Origin: Devosia sp. XK-2
GTDB taxonomy: Bacteria > Pseudomonadota > Alphaproteobacteria > Rhizobiales > Devosiaceae
Assembly: GCF_037113415.1 (NCBI RefSeq)
Contig: NZ_CP146608.1
Span: forward strand, 248,001-312,000
Length of the DNA stretch: 64,000 nucleotides
Direction of reading: 5' to 3'
Shown: positions 36,501 to 45,202 of the stretch, piece by piece
How the letters are laid out: the number at the start of each line of letters is the position of its first letter
How positions within the stretch are numbered: the first letter of the stretch is position 1
Made by a program: the position numbers and the translations under genes
Notes under the pieces: model-generated
Seen by the model: the letters and a program-made list of their open reading frames with translations, nothing else
The model's database searches: none
What the model was told of the DNA's origin: nothing

Positions 36501-38816
36501 AGCACGCAAGCGGCAGCCTTTGGTGACAGCGTCTCGGGCACGGGGATTGCCGGGCTCGATATGTATGGCACGTCGCTCAACCTCGTCACTGGCTCGGCAT
36601 CCCTGTCGGGTACCGTGGCGGACCTTTCCACAACGCTGGGCAGCTATAGTGATACCGATCTCGACTTCATCGACGCAAGCGCGACGCAACTTACGACCAA
36701 TGGCTACGGGCTCTATGTCGAGGCGGCGACGGATTACCTGCTGGATCAGGACCTGACGTCGGGCGGAGACTTGTCGCTGACCAGCGGTGGCGCCTTCTCG
36801 ATCGATGCCGACCGTGCATTGAGGTCGACCAATGCCGGTTCGATCCTGCTCAACAGCGGCATTATCTGGAATGGCACCGGCACGCTGACGCTGACCTCCG
36901 ACGACGATATCGCGCTCAACGCCGCCATCGACGGCAAGAATGGCGCGATGACGCTTGCGGCATGGGGCAATGGCAGCAGCGACGATGTCGGCACGATATC
37001 GACGGGTACTGCGGGCACCGTCGATATCGGCAGCTTCAGACTGAACAGGGGCACCTGGGAGCAGGTCGGAACGACCCTGCCGGCCTTCTCGGCCGATGAT
37101 TTCAACCTGGCAAGTTCCGCCAATGCCACCTTCATCCGCGCGCGCGCGGGCGACGGGACGATTGCAAACGCCTATCAGCTCTTCGATCTCTATGGCCTGC
37201 AAGGCATGACGGTTCGGGATGCACGAAGCAATGATTCAGCCGACTACGGCGTGAATTATCAGCTTGTCAGCGATATCGATGCCTCGGCGACCGTCAACTG
37301 GAATGGCGGCGCCGGGTTCGCGCCCGTAAACCTGGGCGGAAGTCTGGACGGAAACGGACACACCATTGACGGCCTCTTCATCGACCGCCCGGGCAGTTCT
37401 GCCGGCCTTATCTCTTATTGGAGCGACAGGGCTGTCAGTGACGCACCGGACGTGGAAATCAAGGACCTGAATGTCACCAATGCCGATGTGACCGGGAGCA
37501 CCGCCGGAATTCTGTTTGCGGAGCAAAGCTGGGGCACCCAGGCAGCACACAATCTTACCAATATACGTGTCAGCGGCTCGGTGACCGGAACCACGGCGGG
37601 CGGCGTCGCCGGATCGGCCGCGGGCAATTTCGACGGTGTCCGCGGCCAATCCACGGTCAGCAATGTTCATGCCGATGTGGCGGTTTCTGGGGGAGCATTC
37701 GGACGGACTGGCGGACTGTTCGGCGACGCCAACGAACATCTCACGATCGTCAATTCAAGCGCGACGGGAACCGTCGATGGTGGTTCCTATGCAGGCGGCC
37801 TCGTCGGCTCCACGTATGACGATGTGACGATCAGGGACAGCTATTCCACCGTAGCGGTCACCAGCAACGACTTGGCCGGCGGGCTGGTGGGCTACGCGTC
37901 AGGCGGCCTTGAAATATCCAACGCCTTCAACGCCGGAAATGTGCGGGGAACATCGGCTGGCGGCCTGGTTGGCATGGGCGCTTCCAGCGTCGGGATTGCC
38001 GACGCCTATTCGTCCGGCACCGTGACCGCCACGGGAGGCAGCGGCTATGCCGGGGGCGTCGTCGGCTATGCTGATCGATTTGTAGATATTCAGACCACCT
38101 ACGCCACCGGCGCGGTGACCGGCGCCACCGCAGGCGGCCTTGTCGGCGCCATGCAGGCGGCGACCACGAGCATCACCAACAGCGTCTGGGATGTCGAAAC
38201 AAGCGGCCAGGCGAGCGCTGTCGGCAATGCCGGCCTGGGTACCATCAGCAATGTCGATGGCGCGACCAGCGCCGAGATGAAGCAGCTCTCGATCTTTACC
38301 GGCCACGGCTTCGATGTCGATGACAAGGGCGGCACGGGCGCGATCTGGCGCATTTACGAGGGTTATACAGCGCCGCTGCTGCGCAGCTTCATGACCGGCC
38401 TGACGATAACGGGAGGGGATGTTGCCAAGATCTATGACGGCAGTGCGACGAGCACCGATGTCGGCACGCTGATCTATGATCCTGCAGGTCTCGATTCCTC
38501 ACTGATCTTCGGTTCACCCCTCTATCGCGCATCCGGTGCCGAAATCGGCCGCTATAGCGGTGCCGATCTAACCCTGGACGGGCTCTATTCGAACCAGTTC
38601 GGCTATGACATTTCATTCGCCCCCGGCACGCTGATGATTGTGTCACCAGTCAGTCCACCCAATGTTGATCTTGAGCGGAACCGGCTCATGGACGCGGCCA
38701 CGTCGGGAGATGGATCGCCGGAATGCGATCCTGGCGTCATCGGCGACGAGCAGATGCCCGCCACCTATCCCTGCAATGTCCGCTACGGAGAGTATCTGCG
38801 CGCGGAGGCCGAATGA
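33585..38816 (+). CDS. TpsA-type exoprotein: filamentous-haemagglutinin N-terminal domain with GLUG repeats
   Basis: Several starts are possible (33531, 33567, 33585, 33600); 33585 gives 1743 residues and the signal peptide RTSRLLAASLLMSTALVPLAWAQ. Next comes a TPS secretion domain (INQISQAGIINWGEFSIGAG, VHFNNGSGGTLNRVTG, VFLVNPSGVVVG), the signal recognised by TpsB. The remainder is beta-helix with many GLUG motifs (AGGLVGEAEDIAISNSYF, AGGLVGYASGGLEISNAF) in two homologous halves, and a C-terminal YDG/MBG-like segment (AKIYDGSATSTDVGTLIYDP). It is exported, likely as an adhesin or biofilm protein. It overlaps the TpsB gene by ATGA. Confidence 0.92.
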   Translation: MTHRTMRTSRLLAASLLMSTALVPLAWAQDILPSDGQFVAGSGTITADSQTMEINQISQAGIINWGEFSIGAGNQVHFNNGSGGTLNRVTGNIPSLINGGLSATGSVFLVNPSGVVVGTDGVVETGGSFVASTHDLSDADFLDGGSMTFSGTSTAGVVNAGTIRSAQGDIALIAREVANIGTLDAPNGMAGLAAGYQILLKDTADADGLLSVEIGGSDTSATNAGTITAASAEIRANGGNVYALAGNTDDVVKATGASTSGGRIFLTAGADGHVEATGTFEARRETPADAVSDGGDILLTGGTINANGRFDASAVGADGAGGNIVLYADETADVGGTFGARGGAGGVGGFVETSSAGTINYAGISVDTSSVGGMAGEWLIDPITLTVDAAAAATISTNLASTNVSLQTTDSTASGPGNQSAGDGDIIIDSGISWTSANTLTLNAYNNIAINAAINGQNGGLTLLAYGNSSTDAVGTISTGAGGAVDVGNFTLNRGVWEQVGAGLPDFSANGMDVRFGTFIRALGGDGTYTDPYALFDIYGLQGITTNDWRGRRSGDVSLYYELANDIDASATSSWNGGAGFAPVGLRGSLDGNGHGIDGLYINRPSQSNVALVSYWEDNYFTSGRALEIKDLTITNATVTGDSQVAILVGDTGGAEAHNMSNVAVSGTVQANSWGSGVVARYHGGIDQSIMTNVHADVSVTTTNGGGAAGGLVSIMREGLTISNSSSKGTISGGNVGGLVGTVDDDNNRIENSYSTATVIADGAFREAGGLVGEAEDIAISNSYFAGQVLGTNGASAGGLVGQADRNTVIENAFVTGLVEAEGDVGALVGQAADNSVSITDSTWDTDTTGQSEAIGYSGFSTPTVTNTNGLATSEMQGTLALDGVSLDSGIWGTGSGLYPYFNWEYATAPEAISGTVYTDAGNTAWSGAGIGAISGGNLLGTASTGANGYYYILTPSGSIDPSGALAFLDGESTQAAAFGDSVSGTGIAGLDMYGTSLNLVTGSASLSGTVADLSTTLGSYSDTDLDFIDASATQLTTNGYGLYVEAATDYLLDQDLTSGGDLSLTSGGAFSIDADRALRSTNAGSILLNSGIIWNGTGTLTLTSDDDIALNAAIDGKNGAMTLAAWGNGSSDDVGTISTGTAGTVDIGSFRLNRGTWEQVGTTLPAFSADDFNLASSANATFIRARAGDGTIANAYQLFDLYGLQGMTVRDARSNDSADYGVNYQLVSDIDASATVNWNGGAGFAPVNLGGSLDGNGHTIDGLFIDRPGSSAGLISYWSDRAVSDAPDVEIKDLNVTNADVTGSTAGILFAEQSWGTQAAHNLTNIRVSGSVTGTTAGGVAGSAAGNFDGVRGQSTVSNVHADVAVSGGAFGRTGGLFGDANEHLTIVNSSATGTVDGGSYAGGLVGSTYDDVTIRDSYSTVAVTSNDLAGGLVGYASGGLEISNAFNAGNVRGTSAGGLVGMGASSVGIADAYSSGTVTATGGSGYAGGVVGYADRFVDIQTTYATGAVTGATAGGLVGAMQAATTSITNSVWDVETSGQASAVGNAGLGTISNVDGATSAEMKQLSIFTGHGFDVDDKGGTGAIWRIYEGYTAPLLRSFMTGLTITGGDVAKIYDGSATSTDVGTLIYDPAGLDSSLIFGSPLYRASGAEIGRYSGADLTLDGLYSNQFGYDISFAPGTLMIVSPVSPPNVDLERNRLMDAATSGDGSPECDPGVIGDEQMPATYPCNVRYGEYLRAEAE
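34854..36240 (+). repeat. Internal repeat unit A in the TpsA gene
   Basis: It encodes the first copy of a ~460-residue module: IIIDSGISWTSANTLTL, GTISTGAGGAVDVGNF, LFDIYGLQGIT, NDIDASATSSWNGGAGFAPV, GSLDGNGHGIDGLYI, then GLUG motifs and a WDTDTTGQSEAIGYSGF tail. Unit B repeats the same order. DNA-level divergence is large, so the duplication is old. Confidence 0.75.
36838..38320 (+). repeat. Internal repeat unit B in the TpsA gene
   Basis: Second copy of the module: ILLNSGIIWNGTGTLTL, GTISTGTAGTVDIGSF, LFDLYGLQGMT, SDIDASATVNWNGGAGFAPV, GSLDGNGHTIDGLFI, GLUG motifs and a WDVETSGQASAVGNAGL tail. Between the copies lies a ~200-residue segment with a bacterial-Ig-like look (ISGTVYTDAGNTAWSGAGIG). 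Confidence 0.75.
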
Positions 38817-40576
38817 GCAGGCTCGTCCCAAGCCGGGCTATTGCTGCCGTTGTCCTCGCTGGCGCATTGATCGCGCCGGCCGAGATCAGTGCGCAGACAG
38901 CTCTTGAGCGCAATTTACCCGCGCGCGACGCCGCCGATCCGGTCTCTCTGGATATCGAGGCGCAAACGTTTGGCGCGGCCGACGACACCCCGCTCGGGGT
39001 CGATCTGGTGGGAATCCATCTGATCGGGCTCGACGAGGCTGTAGCGGCGGCGCCCCCCAGGGGCATTAGCGGTTCGCCACGTGGAATTGATGCGCCAACG
39101 CTTCAGGCCGCCTTGTTGCCCCTGCTGGACCAACCATTATCATTGGCGTTGGCGGGTGAGGCCCAGGCGGCCATTGCGCGGGTTTACAGGCAGGCGGGCT
39201 ATCCCTTCGTTTCCGTGACACTGCCACCGCAAGAGGTGACCGGCGGCGTTTTGCAGATCCGCGTCATCGAGTTTAGCGCCGGCGATGTGGCGGTTTCAGG
39301 GGTCGATCCGGACCATGCGCTGGATGTCGTTTCCGCCCTCAGGATCGCCAGGGGCGAGCGCATCGATGCGCGGGCTCTCGAAGAAGACCTGAACTGGTTG
39401 AGCCGCTCGCCCTATCTGCAGGCAGAAGGCGTGTTCCGCCCCGGCGAGACCACGGCGCTCAGCGATCTCAATGTCAATATCGTCACCAGCAGGCCCTGGC
39501 AGGTCTCCGCTGGTTGGTCCAATTCCGGCTCTGAGGATACGGGCCGCGATCGCTTTTTCCTGGGTTTGGCTGCCGGGCTGCCGGTGCCGGACGGCCCCTG
39601 GGGCTCCTATCAATTGACCACAAGCGATGACATCTGGCGCAATCCAGGCATCATCGTGCCGCAGGCGGGAGAGTTTCCCCTCTATGTCAGCCATGCCGGG
39701 CGACTGACGATCCCCACATTGCCGCGGCAAAGCCTGGAGATTGCGCCCACGATCGTGATGACGCGCAGCGAGCCCAACGCGTTCATCGCTTTTGAAAACA
39801 CCACGCTTGAACTGCCCGTCATCTATCGCTCGGCGGTTTCGAACCTGCTTCCGGGCCGGTATTGGGGCGATATCTATGGCGGCGTTGAATTCAAGCATCT
39901 CCAGCGCGCGACCTACTTCAGCAATATTCCGGTCGCCAAGGGCGACGCGGATCTGTTCCAGCTGGTCCTGGGCTGGAATCATCGCCTTGCCGATCCCTGG
40001 GGGCAAACCGTTCTCGACTTGCGCCTCAAGGCCAATCCCGGCGGCGTGCTCCAGGGCAATAATAACGCCAGCTGGCAATCGTTCTCGAACGGGCGGGTCA
40101 ATGACGCGAGCTATGCCTATCTTGCATTCGATATCAGCAGGACAACGCCACTGCCGGGGAGATTGGCCTGGATCAGCACTTTGTCCGGAACGCTGGCCGG
40201 TCAAGCCCTGCCGGATACAGAACGGCTGTCTCTAGGTGGACGCTTTGCCGTTCGTGGCTACGACCACGACGATGCCAGCGTCGACAGCGGCGTGCTCTGG
40301 CGCAATGAATTGCGCTTGCCGACCATCCCGCTTACAGGTGATTTGCAAGACCTACCTGCAAGCAACATCTCTCCTTACATCTTTGCGGATATCGGAACGG
40401 GTATTGACCAGGCCAGCAAGAACAGCACGACGCTAGGCAGCCTGGGGGCGGGTCTCGATCTGTCAATCGGTGAGACCTTCTCGGCCAATGCTTTTACCGG
40501 CGTAGCGCTGATGGACACTGACACAACCAAGACCGGGGACTGGAAGCTGCAGCTATCGGTTACGGCCCGGTTCTGA
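38813..40576 (+). CDS. TpsB outer-membrane transporter (ShlB/FhaC/HecB family)
   Basis: ATG 38813 overlaps the TpsA stop and gives a 587-residue precursor with a signal peptide (AVVLAGALIAPAEISAQ). Two POTRA domains follow (IDAPTLQAALLPLLDQPLSL, IARVYRQAGYPFVSVTLPPQEV, GGVLQIRVIE), then a 16-strand barrel of the Omp85/TpsB family ending in a terminal aromatic Phe. The barrel loop motif RFAVRGYDHDD contains the diagnostic VRGY tetrad of FhaC-type secretion. It should recognise the TPS domain of its partner and secrete it across the outer membrane. Confidence 0.94.
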   Translation: MSRLVPSRAIAAVVLAGALIAPAEISAQTALERNLPARDAADPVSLDIEAQTFGAADDTPLGVDLVGIHLIGLDEAVAAAPPRGISGSPRGIDAPTLQAALLPLLDQPLSLALAGEAQAAIARVYRQAGYPFVSVTLPPQEVTGGVLQIRVIEFSAGDVAVSGVDPDHALDVVSALRIARGERIDARALEEDLNWLSRSPYLQAEGVFRPGETTALSDLNVNIVTSRPWQVSAGWSNSGSEDTGRDRFFLGLAAGLPVPDGPWGSYQLTTSDDIWRNPGIIVPQAGEFPLYVSHAGRLTIPTLPRQSLEIAPTIVMTRSEPNAFIAFENTTLELPVIYRSAVSNLLPGRYWGDIYGGVEFKHLQRATYFSNIPVAKGDADLFQLVLGWNHRLADPWGQTVLDLRLKANPGGVLQGNNNASWQSFSNGRVNDASYAYLAFDISRTTPLPGRLAWISTLSGTLAGQALPDTERLSLGGRFAVRGYDHDDASVDSGVLWRNELRLPTIPLTGDLQDLPASNISPYIFADIGTGIDQASKNSTTLGSLGAGLDLSIGETFSANAFTGVALMDTDTTKTGDWKLQLSVTARF

Positions 40577-40835
40577 AACGCTACCCGACGCGATTTCGCC
40601 AGTACCGAATTTGTTGTGTCGCATGCTCCCAGTGCCGGTCGGCAACGGCTTACCTGCCCTGGCTATGGTCCATGGATTAACCTGGTCGCCTGATGCACAA
40701 GTCGCGACAGATGTGTCTTAGCCTCGTGAATGTTTGTCATATCACGAGATTTTCTGTCTCTCGGCGAAGAAATTCACCGGGCGTTAAGGCTAATAATTTC
40801 TTTATGGCGCATTCATTTTGAGTTGGGGGAATATC

Positions 40836-41369
40836 ATGATCCGCGCCGTTACCGTTACAACTGCCTTGCTGCTGTCTAGCATCTCGTCGATTGCTGCTGA
40901 CCTCTACGTGCCAGTGACGCCCCAGCCAATCTACGAAGCCGGAGGCTTTGACTGGAATGGCTTTTACATCGGCGTGCATGCCGGCGGGGAGCAGTATCGC
41001 CTGGCTTCATTCGCCGTACTCGGCGGGGTGGTGGGTTTTAACTACCTGGCCACGGATTCGCTGCTCCTCGGTGTCGAAGCCACCGCCGATTACACCTGGA
41101 ACAATGCCGGAAACGGCGTCGATCTTTTTGCCAATGCGCGCGCCGGCTGGCTGGTGACGGACCCGGTGCTGGTCTATGCGCTGGCCGGTGTCGGCTCGTA
41201 TACCAGCGGTGGCAATAGCGTGAACCTTTATCAGTTCGGCGGTGGCGTGGAGTTCGCCGTTGCTGATCAACTGACGGTCCGTGGCCAGCTTACCGGCGAA
41301 GGCAATTTCGGGGGCACCCGGCTCTTCAATGCCGCCCGCGCGACAATCGGTGCAGCGTTCCACTTCTAG
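40836..41369 (+). CDS. Small outer-membrane beta-barrel protein (Omp25/RopB-like)
   Basis: ATG 40836 follows GGGGGA and gives 177 residues with a signal peptide ending SSIAADL. The mature part begins DWNGFYIGVHAGGEQY, the (D/N)W(T/S/N)GFYxGxxxG start typical of Omp25/RopB-family porin-like barrels in Hyphomicrobiales. It continues with alternating short strands and ends in a C-terminal Phe (AAFHF), as outer-membrane proteins do. It is shorter than the usual ~210 residues, consistent with a small eight-stranded barrel. It stands alone, 259 bp after the TpsB gene. Confidence 0.85.
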   Translation: MIRAVTVTTALLLSSISSIAADLYVPVTPQPIYEAGGFDWNGFYIGVHAGGEQYRLASFAVLGGVVGFNYLATDSLLLGVEATADYTWNNAGNGVDLFANARAGWLVTDPVLVYALAGVGSYTSGGNSVNLYQFGGGVEFAVADQLTVRGQLTGEGNFGGTRLFNAARATIGAAFHF

Positions 41370-41400
41370 AGCGTTTCAACGAAGCGGTGAAATGCTCTAG
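41366..41400 (+). terminator. Stem-loop at the end of the outer-membrane protein gene; related to intergenic repeats
   Basis: CTAGAGCGTTTCA (41366-41378) pairs with TGAAATGCTCTAG (41388-41400) with one G-U wobble, and it includes the stop codon. The arm resembles the stem at 62743-62769, so it is probably a member of a genomic repeat family used as a terminator. Confidence 0.55.
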
Positions 41401-41620
41401 GCGGCAGGCCGCGCCAAGGCAAAAGGGCGGTTGATGCCCGATCAATAGTGGTGGCCCGGGCCTGAATTGCGTGCATCGCAAGGCCCGGGTCATCCATATC
41501 GGCGCGCAGGACCGGGACGCGACGCCTACCAAGGCATGGCGCGAACGCTGACGTCTATCATTTGTGCTGGCCCGGAAAAGACAGATTTGTCTCGCTTCTG
41601 TGCGGAAAAGCCGGGCCCAT

Positions 41621-42886
41621 TCAGTTTGGCTCGGTGACGACCAGATCGCTGAGCTGAACCGCGTTTTCGTCGCCGACGACTGCCACGGGGGCGCTGGTGC
41701 CAAGGTCGAAGGTCTGTTTTTCCTCGGTGGGTAGGCCTTCGCGGCGGCTGAGCCGGAAGCTGACATAGCCGATCAGCGCGATCTGGATCAGGGCATTGGC
41801 CAGGAAGAAGCCAGGCTGGCCCAATAGTTCGATGGTGGCCGAGGACAGAATCGGCCCTATGGTCGATCCGATCCCGTTGAGGAGCAGCAGGCCGGCAGAG
41901 ATTTCGACATAGTCGGCGCGATCGGCAAAGTCGAAGACATGCGCGGCGGCAATGGCATAGGCAGGCAGCAGGCCTGCCCCGAAAGCACCGCCCAGGGCAA
42001 ACCAGACAAGACTGGTCTCGGCCGTCAGCCAAAGCGCGGCGCCCACCGCGGCGCAAATCAATGCCAGACCGATAAGAACCTTGCGTCGGTCTATCCGGTC
42101 GGAAAGCCTGCCGGCCGGCACCTGCGCCAGCGCACCGCCAATGACGGCGGCGCTCATGAACCAGGCCGCATCCCCGATATTGCCGCTCACAATATTGGCA
42201 TAGGCAGGCGCCAGGGCCCAGAACGAACCGGTCGCCAGACCGATGAGGAAGATCGCTATTGTGCCCGTCGGCGAGAGGCGAAACATCCGCATCGGTCGGA
42301 AACGGACAACGGTAATCGGCGGTGGCTGGCTCGAGCGGGTCAGGGCGATCGGAACGGCGGCAAGCGAGACCAGAACCGAGGCGATGGAAAACAGGATGAA
42401 GGAGGAGGGCTGGAACAGCGTGACCATCATCTGGCCAATGGTGATGACGGTAAAGTTCACCGTCACATAGGTCGAGATCAGGGCGCCGCGCGTTTCATTG
42501 GTTGCCTGGTCATTGAGCCAGCTTTCGACCACCAGGTAGAGCCCCGCCAGGCAGAAACCGGTAATCATGCGCAAGATGACCCATACGCTGGCATCGACGG
42601 CCATGGGATAGCCAAGCGCCGACGCCGAGGCGATCGCAACCAGGGCGGCAAAGGTGCGGATATGGCCAACCCGCATGATCATCGAGGGGGTGAAGGTGCA
42701 GCCGAGCACAAAGCCGAAGAAATAGCCTGAACCGAGCAGGCCGAGCTGAAAGGCGCTGAAACCTTCGATGCCGCCGCGGATCGGTAGCAGCATCAATTGC
42801 AGGCCATTGCCCATGATCAGGAAGGCCACGCTCAACAGGATCGAGAACGCGGCCAATATCGGCGCTGGCTTGGCAATGGCGTTCAC
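41621..42886 (-). CDS. MFS transporter (YcaD-like)
   Basis: GTG 42886, behind AGGAG, gives a 421-residue protein with 12 membrane segments; the frame back to 42955 adds a hydrophilic tail without start signals. MFS features include GSGYFFGFVLGCTFTPSMI, the N-half motif RMITGFCLAGLYLVVESWLND (typical of the YcaD/YfkF-like group) and the loop PAGRLSDRIDRRKVLIGL. It lies 93 bp downstream of the ectoine importer ATPase on the same strand, so it may be an accessory exporter or an independent gene. Substrate not evident. Confidence 0.87.
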   Translation of the reverse strand: MNAIAKPAPILAAFSILLSVAFLIMGNGLQLMLLPIRGGIEGFSAFQLGLLGSGYFFGFVLGCTFTPSMIMRVGHIRTFAALVAIASASALGYPMAVDASVWVILRMITGFCLAGLYLVVESWLNDQATNETRGALISTYVTVNFTVITIGQMMVTLFQPSSFILFSIASVLVSLAAVPIALTRSSQPPPITVVRFRPMRMFRLSPTGTIAIFLIGLATGSFWALAPAYANIVSGNIGDAAWFMSAAVIGGALAQVPAGRLSDRIDRRKVLIGLALICAAVGAALWLTAETSLVWFALGGAFGAGLLPAYAIAAAHVFDFADRADYVEISAGLLLLNGIGSTIGPILSSATIELLGQPGFFLANALIQIALIGYVSFRLSRREGLPTEEKQTFDLGTSAPVAVVGDENAVQLSDLVVTEPN

Positions 42887-42979
42887 GGCGATTGGCTCCT
42901 GTCCTATGGAGGTGTGAAGAGGCGAAAGCGTAAAATCGGCCTTTACCTCCCACACACACTGCCCGACTGGGGTGCCGGG

Positions 42980-43756
42980 CTAATCGAGCACCGCCTGCAG
43001 GAATTCGCGGGTGCGCTCCTCGCTGGGATCGGTGAACAGCTCTTCGGGCGCGCCTTCCTCGCGAATCCGGCCCTGATCGAAAAAGCAGACACGGTCCGAG
43101 ATTTCGCGGGCAAAGCGCATTTCGTGAGTTACCAGCAACATGGTCAAGTCATGCTCATGGGCCAGCTTGCCGATCACGTTGAGCACTTCCCCCACAAGCT
43201 CGGGGTCGAGCGCCGAGGTCGGCTCGTCAAAGAGCAGGATATTGGGCCGCATGGCCAGGGCCCGGGCAATGCCTACACGCTGTTGCTGGCCGCCCGAGAG
43301 CTGGTGCGGATATTTCTGCGCCTGATCGGCGAGGCCCACCAGTTCGAGCAGGTCTTCCGCACGCGCCCGGGCTTCCTGTTTGGACAGGCCCAGCACCTTA
43401 ACCGGCGCCTCGGTAATATTGCGCAGCACCGTCATATGCGGGAACAGGTTGAACTGCTGGAACACCATGCCGAGCTGGGCGCGCATCTTGTGCAGATGCG
43501 CCTCGCTGGCCGGCTTGAGCGAGCCATCCGGGCCCTTTTCGTGCCAGAGGGGCTCGCCGTTCACGGTCACAACCCCGCCATTAATGCCTTCAAGCGTCAT
43601 CAGAATGCGCAGCACGGTCGACTTGCCCGAGCCCGAGGGCCCGATGATCGACACTTTCTCGCCCTTCCTGACCTCGAAATCGAGCTCGTTGAGCACGGTG
43701 AGATCGCCGAAGCGCTTCACCACCTTATCGAATTTGATGATCGGTTCGTCACTCAT
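42980..43756 (-). CDS. ehuA: Polar amino-acid/ectoine-type ABC transporter ATPase (EhuA-like)
   Basis: ATG 43756 overlaps the upstream permease stop and gives 258 residues: [19 protein letters not shown], Walker [11 protein letters not shown]-loop [13 protein letters not shown], signature LSGGQQQR, Walker [16 protein letters not shown] and H-loop LVTHEM, the polar-amino-acid ATPase pattern. The long frame reaching 44428 is an artefact through the permease in another frame. It belongs to a four-gene importer behind ectABCD-ask, so uptake of ectoine and hydroxyectoine (as in the Ehu system of Sinorhizobium) is likely; the symbol is by analogy. Confidence 0.88.
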   Translation of the reverse strand: MSDEPIIKFDKVVKRFGDLTVLNELDFEVRKGEKVSIIGPSGSGKSTVLRILMTLEGINGGVVTVNGEPLWHEKGPDGSLKPASEAHLHKMRAQLGMVFQQFNLFPHMTVLRNITEAPVKVLGLSKQEARARAEDLLELVGLADQAQKYPHQLSGGQQQRVGIARALAMRPNILLFDEPTSALDPELVGEVLNVIGKLAHEHDLTMLLVTHEMRFAREISDRVCFFDQGRIREEGAPEELFTDPSEERTREFLQAVLD

Positions 43757-44445
43757 TTCAAGGGAATCCCCTGCTTGGGCAGCCAGGTGTCGAGCAGGCG
43801 CACGCCGGCCGAGGCCACCAATGTCATGATCAGATAGAGCGCGCCGACCATGGAGAGCGGCACGAGATAATCGAAGGTCCGGTCGCCCACGATCTTGGCG
43901 ACATTGAGCATTTCGAGCACGGTCACGACCGAGAGCACCGGCACGTCCTTCATGATCGAGACGAGATAATTGCCCATGGCGGGGATGATGCGCGGGATCG
44001 CCTGCGGCACCACCACATGGGTAAAGGTATGGGTGGCCGAAAAGTTCAGCGCGCGTGCCGCTTCGCGTTGATCGGTCCCGACGGCCTCGAGCCCGGCCCG
44101 ATAGACCTCTGAGGTATAGGCGCTGTACTGGATGCCCAGCGCCAGGGCGCCGGTCAAAAAGGCCGGCAGGACAATGCCGTATTCGGGCAGCACGTAGTAG
44201 AGAAAGAAAAGCTGTACCAGCAGAGGCGTGTCGCGGATGAATTCGGTCACCACCCGCGCCGGCCAGGCGATGAGGCGCGAGGGTGCCGATTTCAGGACGG
44301 CCCAGATCAGCCCCAGCACCAGGGCGACGCAGAAGCCCAGCACCGTGGCCTGGATGGTCACTACCATGCCGGTCAGCAGGATCGGCAGGATGGACAGGGC
44401 AAAGGCGAGGGGACTGGAAAGGTCCCATTCATATCCAAATAGCAT
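43753..44445 (-). CDS. ehuD: Polar amino-acid/ectoine-type ABC permease (EhuD-like)
   Basis: This 230-residue permease of the HisMQ type has five membrane segments and the EAA-like loop [23 protein letters not shown]. It is separated from the previous permease by only three bases and overlaps the ATPase by four. It forms a heterodimer with the other permease. Ectoine specificity is inferred from the operon context. Confidence 0.87.
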   Translation of the reverse strand: MLFGYEWDLSSPLAFALSILPILLTGMVVTIQATVLGFCVALVLGLIWAVLKSAPSRLIAWPARVVTEFIRDTPLLVQLFFLYYVLPEYGIVLPAFLTGALALGIQYSAYTSEVYRAGLEAVGTDQREAARALNFSATHTFTHVVVPQAIPRIIPAMGNYLVSIMKDVPVLSVVTVLEMLNVAKIVGDRTFDYLVPLSMVGALYLIMTLVASAGVRLLDTWLPKQGIPLK

Positions 44446-44448
44446 GGG

Positions 44449-45120
44449 TCAGCTCCCTGCCGTGCGCCAGCGGCTCACATAGGCCTCCAGGCCCCGCATG
44501 ATGACGGTCAGCACCAGCGCCATGCCGAAATAGGTCAAGAGCAGCATCGAATAGATCGTCGTGCTGTCCTGGGTGAAATTGCGGATCTGCTCGGCGCGGA
44601 AGGTCAGGTCTCCCAGGCTGATCAGCGACACCAGCGCGGTGTCCTTCAGGTTCTGCACTGCCAGATTGCCGAAGGATGGCATCATTTCCGGCACGGCCTG
44701 CGGAATGGTCACAGTCCAAAGGGTCTGGCGCGGCGTGAAGTTCAGCGCCCGCGCTGCCTCGTGCTGGTCCTTGTGCACCGCCTCAATGGCGCCGCGCACG
44801 ACCTCGGCGCCATAGGCGCCGATATTGAGCCCCAGCGCCAGGACGCCGGCAACCACGGGCGGCAGCCTCAGGTCAATCCCGATGGCCATGCCGGCAATGG
44901 GCAGGGCGAAATAGAGCCAGAACAACTGCACCAGCAGGGACGTTCCGCGAAACACCTCGATATAGGCGACCGAAACCCCCTTGATGGCCCAGTTGGACGA
45001 AATCTTGCCGATGCCGAACGCGAAGGCCAGTATGGCCCCCAGGACGGTCGAATAGACCGTTAGCTGTATTGTCACCCAGGCCCCCTGCATCAGGGGCGGG
45101 AGATATTCGGTCCAGTGCAT
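44449..45120 (-). CDS. ehuC: Polar amino-acid/ectoine-type ABC permease (EhuC-like)
   Basis: This 223-residue HisMQ-type permease opens with YLPPLMQGAWVTIQLTVYSTVLG and carries the conserved VFRGTSLLVQLFWLYFALP and the ATPase-docking loop [24 protein letters not shown]. It is followed almost directly by the second permease. Family call firm; substrate by neighbourhood with ectoine synthesis genes. Confidence 0.87.
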   Translation of the reverse strand: MHWTEYLPPLMQGAWVTIQLTVYSTVLGAILAFAFGIGKISSNWAIKGVSVAYIEVFRGTSLLVQLFWLYFALPIAGMAIGIDLRLPPVVAGVLALGLNIGAYGAEVVRGAIEAVHKDQHEAARALNFTPRQTLWTVTIPQAVPEMMPSFGNLAVQNLKDTALVSLISLGDLTFRAEQIRNFTQDSTTIYSMLLLTYFGMALVLTVIMRGLEAYVSRWRTAGS

Positions 45121-45155
45121 GTGTCAGCTTCCGTGCAATGGTTGAAACGCGCCGA

Positions 45156-45179
45156 GGGCGGGCGCTGCAGCACCCGCCC
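45156..45179 (-). other. Intercistronic stem-loop between binding-protein and permease genes
   Basis: GGGCGGG (45156-45162) pairs with CCCGCCC (45173-45179), with an inner GCTGCAGC palindrome in the loop. It lies directly after the EhuB-like stop, where such hairpins usually limit read-through and stabilise binding-protein mRNA. Confidence 0.5.
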
Positions 45180-45202
45180 AGAAATCGGCCTGTGACGCCG
45201 GT

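Noticed and set aside
35763..37202. 479-codon minus-strand ORF inside the TpsA gene
   Set aside because: Antisense shadow of the Gly/Ser/Thr-rich repeats; low-complexity translation without motifs.
42980..44428. 482-codon minus-strand ORF covering the EhuA-like ATPase
   Set aside because: Its first half is an out-of-frame reading of the EhuD-like permease gene; the real start is ATG 43756 with the usual four-base overlap.
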